Of a stretch of 7,992 nucleotides of DNA, positions 1 to 6,356 are shown in pieces. The position numbers and the translations under genes are program-made. The notes beneath the pieces were generated by a model, which was given only the letters and a program-made list of their open reading frames with translations, had not been told where the DNA came from and ran no database searches. The stretch's first letter is position 1. Each line of letters begins with the position of its first letter. The stretch is from Spirochaeta sp. GTDB taxonomy: Bacteria > Spirochaetota > Spirochaetia > DSM-27196 > Alkalispirochaetaceae. The DNA lies in contig SKHA01000053.1 in NCBI GenBank assembly GCA_007117185.1, positions 1 through 7,992 on the forward strand, read 5' to 3'.

Positions 1-15
1 ACCTGCCCGGCGAGT

Positions 16-88
16 TAGTGGCGAAGGGACTTGAACCCCTGACCGAGCGGATATGAGCCGCTTGCTCTACCGACTGAGCTACGCCACC
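16..88 (-). tRNA. tRNA with CAU anticodon, most likely elongator tRNA-Met
   Basis: Read on the minus strand, the sequence folds into a full 73-nt cloverleaf. The 7-bp acceptor stem is GGTGGCG with CGCCACT, with G-U as the first pair. The D arm is GCTC/GAGC with the loop AGTCGGTA. The anticodon stem AGCGG/CCGCT closes the loop CTCATAT, the variable loop has 5 nt, and the T loop is TTCAAGT. The discriminator is A73 and CCA is not encoded, so it must be added after transcription. The CAU anticodon allows elongator Met, initiator Met or lysidine-modified Ile2. The initiator is unlikely because position 1 pairs with 72 and the anticodon stem lacks the three consecutive G-C pairs next to the loop. 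Elongator Met is favoured over Ile2 but not proven. Position 38 is U where A is usual. Confidence 0.95.
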
Positions 89-102
89 GTAATCCGGGTG
101 GG

Positions 103-131
103 ACTATACCAATCACCTTCAACGCTGTCAA
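103..131 (-). promoter_or_regulatory. Sigma-70 promoter of the tRNA gene
   Basis: On the minus strand a perfect -35 box TTGACA (positions 131-126) is followed after exactly 17 bp by the -10 box TATAGT (108-103). TGG lies directly upstream of the -10 box, which gives an extended -10. Transcription would start near position 96, leaving a 5' leader of about 8 nt before the tRNA for RNase P to remove. This is the strongest promoter in the window and fits the heavy demand for a tRNA transcript. Confidence 0.85.
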
Positions 132-178
132 GTTGACGAGGCGGTGCGAGAAGCCGGGGGAGCAGCGTTGCCGGACCC

Positions 179-3001
179 TCAGACAAGATTGCTTGCCCGG
201 GCAACCTCCATCAGCCGGCGATTCCATTCGTTCTTGCGCAGAAAGCGAATCTTGTCCTGGTACGCGTCGATCCGACTGGCCCGCTCCTGCATCAGCTTGA
301 CCGCCTTTCCCAGTACGGTAACGCGATCGTCCCGGTCTGCCGAACGGGTTTCCGGAAGGATCGTAGAGTACAGATAGTTATACAGCGACGAGTAAGGGTC
401 AGCAGCCACCCCGTCGGCTCCCCGGGTGAGATCGTAGAAGAGGGTCACGGCCGCCTCGGGGTCCCCTGCGGGACCGGCTTTGGCCAGCGCCCATCCGTTG
501 TAGGCGCGGATCAGACGGACCAGTTCGGTATTGTCCCGCCGGTCTGCCATCACCAGATCTTCCAGAGAGGCAAAACCGTTGTCCCAGCATATTCCCAGCC
601 GGGGCCAGGGGTCCCGCTTCATCTCCATCTCCCGGGCAGAGGTGAGCAGAGGCAGCGCCGTGGCGAAATCGCCGCGCCGACAGAGGGTCTCCGCCTGGAA
701 GAAGAGCGTTTCCCCTCGCGGTGGCAGTTGCAGCAACCCCTCCCATCCCCGGGAATCCCGGTCCTTCGCCAGGAGGATCGAACGATACTTCCACGCTGCA
801 GCAACCTGCATCGCCGCCTCGTCGCCTGCGGTACCGGCTCGGTCTTCCAGCTCCTTGAACGCTTCGGATGCGTGGATGTATTCACCCAGTTCAACGCTGA
901 TTCTGGCCATGACGAACCGTGCGAAGAAGTGCAGCTCGCTGAGTCCGTTTCCCAGGAGCTGATCTTCAAGAGCGACGAACAGCCCGGAGGCGCGGGAGTG
1001 GTTCCCCAGAAGGAACTGACGCACCGCTGCGAGGGTACGCGCGGTGAGGAGTACTGTGACGTTTCGCGATGCCTCTTCCTGGGCAAATCCCAGATACTGC
1101 CCCGCTTCGGTAAAACGCCGCTGAGCAAGGCTTATTCGGGCCATCAGCAGGTAGCTTGCCGCTTCGCACGATGTGTCGTCCCTCAGGTGATCCGCTCCCT
1201 GATGCAGAAGAATCGCTTTCTTGCTCTGATCCAGGGCACCGGCATTATTTCCGGAGGCCAGCTCGAACTCACCGATACTCAGGGCGTAATCTGCCGCCAG
1301 TTCCGGTGGGGTGGCAGCGTCGGCAAGGACAGCCCGCAGCCGTTCCACCTGGCGGAGACAACTGCGAACGCCCCTGGAGTCCCTCAGGAACAGGCGCACT
1401 TCCGCGCTGTCAAGAGACGCAGCAAGAAGGGAGCTCCCGGAGGCGATGGGGTCCTGCCGCAGTTCCTCGAGATCCCCAAAGGCCCCGCCCTCGGCGAGAA
1501 AGTGCGCCAGGTTATGCCACAGATTCAGTCGGGCCGCGTCGTCAAGGAAGGAAACGATTCGCTTCCATCGGGGGGGTGTCAGGAGAGTTGTTCCGTCCTG
1601 GACAGATTGCACAAGAACCTGCGCCAGGATGGCATCCAGTTCTTCTTCGCGTTTCGGCGGTAGAATTGTCGGAATGATCCCCGAAAGGGCTGGATGGAGA
1701 CACAGAGGGTCCTGGTCGGAGAAGAAGCCCGCCTCCTGAAGATCACCCACAATCCTGGCGTGCTCGGCGGGGGTGATCCGAAAACGGGGATACAGCTTTT
1801 CCCGGGTAGTTCGGGAAAAATGGTGGTCCATCCGCGATGCAAGGTAGAGGACAAGAGACTGGCGCTCATCCAGTTGCCGTTGCAGTGTCCGGGCCAGCTG
1901 GGTGAGGTTTTCCACAGGAGATTCCAGACCCAGCCAGGTACTCCAGAATCGGATCGCCCGCTGGTAATCTCGCGGCGGGGAGTCATTCTCCAATGGTTCC
2001 TGAACTTCCTGATCGACCCACCCCTCTTCCAGGGAGGCCGTTGCGGCAGAGGCGATGATCGGTAACCCCGGGATCGATGCAGGCAACCAGGCGAGAACGT
2101 TGAACAGCGAACCATCGGGAAGGCGACACAAATCGATGTCCGCGAAATACAACCGTCTTCGGGAATCACTCTGAAGGAATCCCTCAAGAACCTTCCTGGA
2201 AACGGCGAAGAGATCCTGTCGTCGGTGTCCCCAGGAGCGGTAGGGTGCTCCCGGGTCGCTGAGCAGCTCCCCCAGACGATCCGTTACCGCGTCTGCTCCG
2301 ACAAGTGGTTCCCAGGGTATGACCTGAAGAACTCGCACCAGAAGCTCTTCCAGGGACATCCCGGCGCTGCAGTGGACCACCACCGGGGGAGAACCGGACT
2401 CAGTCAGAGCCGTGACCACCGACGCCTCGATCCCCGACCGATCCTCGCCGTGAATCCATACCCCCCGGGCACTGCCGGCCTCCTCCAGAGCGGTTTGGAC
2501 TTGTGTCACCAGATGCGAAGTGGCCACGCTGCTGCGGTAGGTCGGCCTCCCCTGCCCGCCATCGCCAACGAACTGCTCTACCCGATACAGGGGGCCCCGG
2601 GGAACAAACTCGACATAGGGCTCCAGCACATTCAAAACAGACTGGGACAGGTAGACGCAGTTGGTATCACGAATTGCGGGCAGTCGCCGATCCAGAGCAG
2701 TGACCACCGTAGCGGGGGTGCTTTCCAGGGAGTAGTCAAGAAGGGCCACGAAATCCAGAAGATGCTCAGCTTTGCTCTGCAGAAACTCCACAATTCCCCG
2801 GAGCGCCCTGGCGACAACGGCGACTTCCATCGGTATGTCCGGATCCTGAATCCAGTACAACAGGGAGCCGTCCCGGCGGAGGGAGTTGAATCCGTGGCGC
2901 TGCATCAGCTCCTGCAGGTCAAGGAGAAACCGCTGATGCCATTCCGGGTGGATTCGCGCAAGCTGGCGAAGCCCTCCCGCTTCAATCAGGAGATTATACA
3001 T
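179..3001 (-). CDS. Large signalling-type protein: degenerate cyclase-like region, degenerate STAND/AAA ATPase, TPR-like repeats
   Basis: This gene encodes 940 residues and has no signal peptide or membrane segment, so the product is probably cytoplasmic. Residues 20-145 resemble a class III nucleotide cyclase domain in layout: a glycine/aspartate turn near RRDGSLLYW (42-50), a helix, a strand (82-92), then a helix and a C-terminal part near VYLSQSVLNVLEPY. The metal-binding aspartates are not evident. Residues 180-320 resemble a P-loop NTPase. The Walker A position reads GEDRSGIE (185-192), so the lysine and Ser/Thr are lost, and LYFADID (284-290) sits where Walker B is expected. A winged-helix-like segment follows (about 390-445), then a helical solenoid with TPR-like pairs (about 540-930, for example 612-645 and 690-722). 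The ATG at 3001 is the first possible start because an in-frame TAG lies two codons upstream. The Shine-Dalgarno is weak. It lies 51 bp after the membrane-anchored gene and is probably in its operon. The fold assignments are inference and the function is unknown. Confidence 0.9.
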   Translation of the reverse strand: MYNLLIEAGGLRQLARIHPEWHQRFLLDLQELMQRHGFNSLRRDGSLLYWIQDPDIPMEVAVVARALRGIVEFLQSKAEHLLDFVALLDYSLESTPATVVTALDRRLPAIRDTNCVYLSQSVLNVLEPYVEFVPRGPLYRVEQFVGDGGQGRPTYRSSVATSHLVTQVQTALEEAGSARGVWIHGEDRSGIEASVVTALTESGSPPVVVHCSAGMSLEELLVRVLQVIPWEPLVGADAVTDRLGELLSDPGAPYRSWGHRRQDLFAVSRKVLEGFLQSDSRRRLYFADIDLCRLPDGSLFNVLAWLPASIPGLPIIASAATASLEEGWVDQEVQEPLENDSPPRDYQRAIRFWSTWLGLESPVENLTQLARTLQRQLDERQSLVLYLASRMDHHFSRTTREKLYPRFRITPAEHARIVGDLQEAGFFSDQDPLCLHPALSGIIPTILPPKREEELDAILAQVLVQSVQDGTTLLTPPRWKRIVSFLDDAARLNLWHNLAHFLAEGGAFGDLEELRQDPIASGSSLLAASLDSAEVRLFLRDSRGVRSCLRQVERLRAVLADAATPPELAADYALSIGEFELASGNNAGALDQSKKAILLHQGADHLRDDTSCEAASYLLMARISLAQRRFTEAGQYLGFAQEEASRNVTVLLTARTLAAVRQFLLGNHSRASGLFVALEDQLLGNGLSELHFFARFVMARISVELGEYIHASEAFKELEDRAGTAGDEAAMQVAAAWKYRSILLAKDRDSRGWEGLLQLPPRGETLFFQAETLCRRGDFATALPLLTSAREMEMKRDPWPRLGICWDNGFASLEDLVMADRRDNTELVRLIRAYNGWALAKAGPAGDPEAAVTLFYDLTRGADGVAADPYSSLYNYLYSTILPETRSADRDDRVTVLGKAVKLMQERASRIDAYQDKIRFLRKNEWNRRLMEVARASNLV

Positions 3002-3052
3002 TATCTACTGTTTTCGGCTCATTCGGCGGCGCTGTTGAATAGCCTGTAGCGA

Positions 3053-3760
3053 TCACGGCAGGATCGAGGGGTTTGCAGCGTTGCCCCGGATTCCGTCGGC
3101 CAGAGAGCGTCCGCGATCGCTCGGCCATGGGATAGCCTCCAGATCGACGACCAGGTTTGCTTCCAGGTACAGGAGAAGCTCGGTCTGAGAGTCTGCGCCA
3201 ACAAGGATGAACCGTACATATTCGTCAGATGACTCACCAAGCTGCCACACTTCAGGAAATGGGCGCAGATATTCGTCCATAGCCTCCGTCAGAATCTCCT
3301 GGAGGTAAGGAAGCGCCCAGGGCGTCAGGAGACCGCTCAGAGACGGCGATATGCCGTCATCCCCGCGGGCGGACGCATGCAGTGCAGCGATGAACTGCCG
3401 GGGCAGCCCCGAATCGGGAGCCCGCAGCGCTACGCCGTTGAGCAGCGCCCGGGGGGTCGGGGCAGGCCGTCCTGCCGGGGGAGCCCACAGCGCAAGGATC
3501 TCCCGTGTTGTCAGATCCTGTGCTGCCTCCAGGCGCAGTACCACCCTGGCGTTCTGTTCCTCGTTGTCCCGGGGGACGTCTCCACTGTGCCGGGGCTGGG
3601 ACACCTCCCGTGATCGCGGCTGGGCTGTATTGCCATCCCTCGGCGCTTCCACACCGCCGTCTTCACCAACACCGTCCCCACCAGCGGCGAAACGAACCCC
3701 CAGAGCCACCGCAACAGCAGCCAGAACGAGAAGAACTGCGACAATCGTCTTCCAACGCAT
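3053..3760 (-). CDS. Membrane-anchored protein of unknown function
   Basis: I do not recognise this 235-residue protein. It starts MRWK and then has an uncharged stretch of about 20 residues (TIVAVLLVLAAVAVALGV), which is a signal anchor or signal peptide. There is no lipobox cysteine. Residues 25-75 are a low-complexity linker rich in Gly, Glu, Pro, Asp and Arg, and about 75-235 look like a folded domain, probably outside the cytoplasm. The ATG at 3760 is preferred because it places the positively charged start directly before the hydrophobic segment. TTG at 3781 would add seven residues and would lie at or upstream of the expected transcript start. The ribosome binding site is weak. The gene is the first of a two-gene unit with the 940-residue protein downstream and is transcribed divergently from the HD phosphohydrolase. 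Together they could form a membrane-tethered pair, but that is speculation. Confidence 0.8.
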   Translation of the reverse strand: MRWKTIVAVLLVLAAVAVALGVRFAAGGDGVGEDGGVEAPRDGNTAQPRSREVSQPRHSGDVPRDNEEQNARVVLRLEAAQDLTTREILALWAPPAGRPAPTPRALLNGVALRAPDSGLPRQFIAALHASARGDDGISPSLSGLLTPWALPYLQEILTEAMDEYLRPFPEVWQLGESSDEYVRFILVGADSQTELLLYLEANLVVDLEAIPWPSDRGRSLADGIRGNAANPSILP

Positions 3761-3790
3761 TGAAATACCCACGCTCCCCAATGGTACTAT
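3760..3790 (+). promoter_or_regulatory. Putative promoter of the HD phosphohydrolase operon
   Basis: The -35-like TTGAAA (3760-3765) and the -10 TACTAT (3785-3790) are separated by 19 bp. TGG precedes the -10 box, the same extended -10 as in the tRNA promoter. The long spacer is a weakness that the extended -10 may offset. The predicted transcript start (about 3797-3799) falls on the preferred ATG at 3799, so the mRNA would be leaderless. Confidence 0.5.
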
Positions 3791-3813
3791 GCCCGCAGAT
3801 GGGCGTACAACAA
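3786..3813 (-). promoter_or_regulatory. Putative divergent promoter of the membrane protein / 940-residue protein unit
   Basis: On the minus strand TTGTTG (3813-3808) is followed after 16 bp by CATAGT (3791-3786). The start would be near 3779, about 19 nt before the ATG at 3760. The -10 box overlaps the plus-strand -10 box by five positions, so the two polymerases could not bind at once. Both boxes are imperfect matches, hence the modest confidence. Confidence 0.35.
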
Positions 3814-5085
3814 GAACTGACGGATCACCTGCTGAGGGACTATACCGAGCCGATCCGCGACCCCTTGTGGGGCCACATGTATATCTGGGGCCCTCTGCTC
3901 TCCCTGATGGATACTCCGGAAGGCCAACAGCTGGGCCGGATCCGTCAGCTCGGCCCCACGGCGATGGTCTACCCCGGAGCCACCCACACCAGACTCAGCC
4001 ACAGCTTCGGGGTCTTTCACATCGCCCGGCGCATTCTCCTGCGCCTGTTGCACCACCCGCAGTGCCCGGCACTGACCCTTGAGGGAGTCCGGGCGTTTCT
4101 CGCGGCGGCGCTGCTTCACGATGTGGGCCATTTCCCCTACACCCACAGTTTCAAGAGCCTGCCCCTGATGGAGCACGAGACACTTACCGGTCGACTGGTG
4201 CAAACCGGCGGACTTGCAACCCGCCTGCGAGAACGGGTGCAGGTGGAGCCGGGCATCGTGGCGGCGATCGTGGACGAACAGTTACCGGACTGCGGTTCCG
4301 ACGAAATTCGGCTGTACCGCAGGATTCTCTCCGGAACGATGGACCCGGACAAGCTGGATTATCTGAATCGGGACGCCTACTTCTGTGGTGTGCCGTACGG
4401 GGTTCAGGACCTGGACTACGCGCTGAACCAGATCATCCCCAACGGCTACAACGGCATTGCCCTGGAGGAGAGCGGCGTTTCCGCGGTGGAGAATATTCTG
4501 TTCTCCAAATACCTGATGTATCGCGCTGTCTACTGGCACCGGACGGTGCGGGTGGCCACCGCTATGGTCAAGAAAGCGGTCTTTCTTGGGTTGCGGGATG
4601 GCGCGATTCAGCCGGAAGACCTCTACGGCCTTGATGACCAGCTTTTCTTCTCAAGGGTCGGCGGTATTGCCTACGAACCGTTCCAGTTGATCCGCGGGGT
4701 GGCGGAGCGTGCCCTGCTCAAGCCGGTCGCGACGATCCCGTTTGATCCCTCCCGGAGCGCGCACCAGGCGCTCCAGAGGCAGGAATTTCGCTCCACCCTG
4801 GAGGAGCAGATCAGTGGAGACCTCGGGGTTGCCCCCTGGGAAGTGATCCTGGATCTTCCTGATGCGATCTCATTTGAAGCGGATATTCCCATCATCGGGC
4901 CTGACGGACCCTGCCCGTTTGTGACCCGCAGCGTCTTTTCGCCTGACGTGGTCTCCCGGTTTACCGGACAGTTGCGGAAGATTCGACTGATCGTTCCGCA
5001 GCGCGTGATCCGCCTTTTGACTGACCCTCACCAGTACCTGCTGAATCTCCTGGCCGCTCAGGTCTCTCCGGGAGAGACGCCGTGA
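3799..5085 (+). CDS. HD-superfamily phosphohydrolase (YwfO / SAMHD1-like, COG1078 type)
   Basis: This 428-residue protein matches the deoxynucleotide-triphosphohydrolase-like HD family. The N-terminal part has the family signature around VYPGATHTRLSHSFGVFHIA, giving metal ligand H68. LLHDVGHFPYTH supplies the HD pair H107-D108. SGTMDPDKLDYLNRD (178-192) supplies the distal aspartate, and its D184, K185, Y188 and D192 line up with the SAMHD1 residues D311, K312, Y315 and D319. The metal centre therefore looks intact. Family members hydrolyse dNTPs or related phosphoesters, and the actual substrate here cannot be read from sequence. ATG 3799 was chosen because the family N-terminus fits and the predicted transcript starts there. 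ATG 3781 would add six residues, lies upstream of the -10 box and, like 3799, has no Shine-Dalgarno. The gene overlaps the TtcA-like gene by 4 bp. Confidence 0.92.
   Translation: MGVQQELTDHLLRDYTEPIRDPLWGHMYIWGPLLSLMDTPEGQQLGRIRQLGPTAMVYPGATHTRLSHSFGVFHIARRILLRLLHHPQCPALTLEGVRAFLAAALLHDVGHFPYTHSFKSLPLMEHETLTGRLVQTGGLATRLRERVQVEPGIVAAIVDEQLPDCGSDEIRLYRRILSGTMDPDKLDYLNRDAYFCGVPYGVQDLDYALNQIIPNGYNGIALEESGVSAVENILFSKYLMYRAVYWHRTVRVATAMVKKAVFLGLRDGAIQPEDLYGLDDQLFFSRVGGIAYEPFQLIRGVAERALLKPVATIPFDPSRSAHQALQRQEFRSTLEEQISGDLGVAPWEVILDLPDAISFEADIPIIGPDGPCPFVTRSVFSPDVVSRFTGQLRKIRLIVPQRVIRLLTDPHQYLLNLLAAQVSPGETP
5066..5085 (+). promoter_or_regulatory. Shine-Dalgarno and GTGA stop-start overlap coupling HD gene to ttcA
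   Basis: GGGAGAG lies about 5 nt before the GTG at 5082. That GTG shares the tetranucleotide GTGA with the TGA stop of the HD gene (5083-5085). This fixes the non-ATG start of the thiolase gene and implies translational coupling. Confidence 0.75.
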
Positions 5086-5867
5086 GCACCACCACCGGCT
5101 CATTTTCAGAGCGGATTCAGCCGCTTCTGCATTCCCAGCCAACGCCGCTGGTGATGCGATTTCTCCGCGCCGCCGGCAGGGGCATCAACCACCACACCAT
5201 GTTCACCGACGGAGACCGGGTACTGCTCTCCGTTTCCGGGGGCAAAGACTCCCTGGCCCTGGCGCTGGCGCTGCGTTTACGGCTGCGGTTCATCCCCATC
5301 AGCTACTCCCTGGAAGCGGTAATGATCGACTGGCGGGAGTACCCTCACGATCCGGCGGCGCTGCAGCGGATTCGGGACTACTTTGCCCTGCTGGAGATAC
5401 CGTTTACCGTTGTGGTCGCTGACATGCAACCCGAGTCCTTCGGCGGTCGCTTCGACTGTTACCGCTGCGGGAGGAATCGCCGCAGGATTCTCTTTGATCT
5501 GGTCAGGTCATGGTCGGGGGTACCCCTGATCGCCACGGGTCACCATCTGGACGACATCGTCCAGACCACCCTGATGAACCTCTTTCTCCGGGGCAGCTTT
5601 TCCACGATGGTACCGGTACAGCCCTTTTTCGAGGGTGCGCTGCGGGTGATCCGGCCGCTATGCGAGGTCCCGGAGGAGCTGATCAGGACGATCACCCGGG
5701 AGTTGGCGCTGCCGGTGAGCGGTATCGACTGTCCCTTCAGGACGGTCAACGTGCGTACGCGAATAGCTCCCATCATTGAGGAAGCGGCGCGGATCAACCC
5801 GCAGGTCCGCCACAGTATTTACCGCGCCCACACCAACATCGACCATGACTACCTGCCGTCATTGTGA
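5082..5867 (+). CDS. ttcA: TtcA-like tRNA 2-thiocytidine synthetase (PP-loop, Fe-S)
   Basis: This is a PP-loop ATPase of 261 residues. The signature SGGKDS is at 52-57, preceded by the strand DRVLLSV. The pattern of TtcA follows: CYRC (C126, C129) directly before the basic segment GRNRRR, then TGHHLDDIVQT (152-162), and a third cysteine C217 in DCPF. In TtcA three such cysteines hold a [4Fe-4S] cluster, which transfers sulfur to C32 of certain tRNAs after ATP-dependent activation of the base. This layout separates it from TilS, which lacks the cysteines, and from TtuA, which has extra zinc fingers. It is shorter than the roughly 310-residue E. coli enzyme and lacks a long C-terminal tail. The start is GTG with a good Shine-Dalgarno. 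It is translationally coupled to the HD hydrolase. Whether the target is C32, or a different tRNA base as in a divergent paralogue, is not certain. Confidence 0.85.
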   Translation: MSTTTGSFSERIQPLLHSQPTPLVMRFLRAAGRGINHHTMFTDGDRVLLSVSGGKDSLALALALRLRLRFIPISYSLEAVMIDWREYPHDPAALQRIRDYFALLEIPFTVVVADMQPESFGGRFDCYRCGRNRRRILFDLVRSWSGVPLIATGHHLDDIVQTTLMNLFLRGSFSTMVPVQPFFEGALRVIRPLCEVPEELIRTITRELALPVSGIDCPFRTVNVRTRIAPIIEEAARINPQVRHSIYRAHTNIDHDYLPSL

Positions 5868-5890
5868 GACCAGACCCGATGGAGTACAAT
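5862..5890 (+). promoter_or_regulatory. Sigma-70 promoter of the 151-residue protein / ComFB pair
   Basis: TTGTGA (5862-5867, which is also the last codon and stop of the TtcA-like gene) and TACAAT (5885-5890) are separated by exactly 17 bp. Transcription would begin near 5897, only about 4 nt before the ATG at 5901. That would cut off most of the Shine-Dalgarno at 5892-5896. Confidence 0.6.
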
Positions 5891-5900
5891 CGGAGGATCT

Positions 5901-6356
5901 ATGAAGGTCAATCGGCTGATGCAGGAACGGATACGCCGGGTCACACTTCTGGTTCGGGAACTGGGGTACGAGCTGCAGGACAGTTCCTACGCTGAAGACA
6001 GTTACAGCACCGGGTTTCTTACCCCCGACGGCTTCGAAGCGGGATTATTCATCGACGCCGATTCCAAGTTTCTGGAGTTGGCGTTTACCTTTTCCTTTGC
6101 CGGAACGATGGCCGACTTCGTTCGGGAGCGGCTGGAGGAGGTGATGCACGTGCTGTACGAGTTCGGTTGCTACTTCACCATCCAGTCGGACAGTGAAGAG
6201 ATCAGCCTGACCGTCTTTTCCAAGATTTATTTTGCCGGACTGAACTACTTCGCCCTGAAGGAGACGGTCCGGGACTTTCGTGATGCCCTGGAGGCGATTC
6301 AGGAAGTCTTCGTGATAGAATACCAGGAAGGGGGGCCGATAGATGGAGATTCGTAA
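5901..6356 (+). CDS. Small protein of unknown function, possible YbjN / type III chaperone-like fold
   Basis: This is an acidic, soluble protein of 151 residues with no signal peptide or membrane segment. The predicted order is an N-terminal helix (1-22), strands (about 46-52 and 57-66), a helix (70-88), strands (91-96 and 101-108) and a long helix (114-137). The order resembles YbjN and type III secretion chaperone folds, but this rests on pattern alone. No catalytic motif is visible. The ATG at 5901 has GGAGG four nt upstream. The last 14 bp overlap the start of the ComFB-family gene, so the two are probably made together and may bind each other. I do not recognise a named family. Confidence 0.85.
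   Translation: MKVNRLMQERIRRVTLLVRELGYELQDSSYAEDSYSTGFLTPDGFEAGLFIDADSKFLELAFTFSFAGTMADFVRERLEEVMHVLYEFGCYFTIQSDSEEISLTVFSKIYFAGLNYFALKETVRDFRDALEAIQEVFVIEYQEGGPIDGDS

Noticed and set aside
1..15. Left-edge sequence beyond the tRNA 3' end
   Set aside because: It is too short to assign. No encoded CCA and no terminator hairpin with a T run can be seen before the window ends.
133..161. TTGACG on the plus strand as a -35 box for divergent transcription from the tRNA promoter
   Set aside because: No -10-like sequence occurs at the right spacing (the region is G-rich), and no plus-strand gene follows.
728..1663. Plus-strand open frame of 311 codons antisense to the large gene
   Set aside because: It lies fully inside the 940-residue gene on the opposite strand. 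Its product has no recognisable motif and an erratic composition, and long antisense frames are expected in GC-rich coding DNA.
2993..2998. Perfect TATAAT on the minus strand directly after the ATG of the large gene
   Set aside because: There is no -35 match at 17 bp (TGAGCC), and a transcript from here would start inside the coding region with no good downstream start. It is probably just the codons for Tyr-Asn.
2225..3049. Plus-strand open frame of 274 codons antisense to the start of the large gene
   Set aside because: It is also a shadow of the large gene. No ribosome binding site or family resemblance was seen, and the minus-strand frame has coherent secondary structure.
3505..3798. Upstream in-frame extension of the HD phosphohydrolase
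   Set aside because: The frame is open for about 98 codons, but the translation is Pro/Arg-rich shadow sequence of the divergent membrane-protein gene, and the HD family begins near the ATG at 3799.
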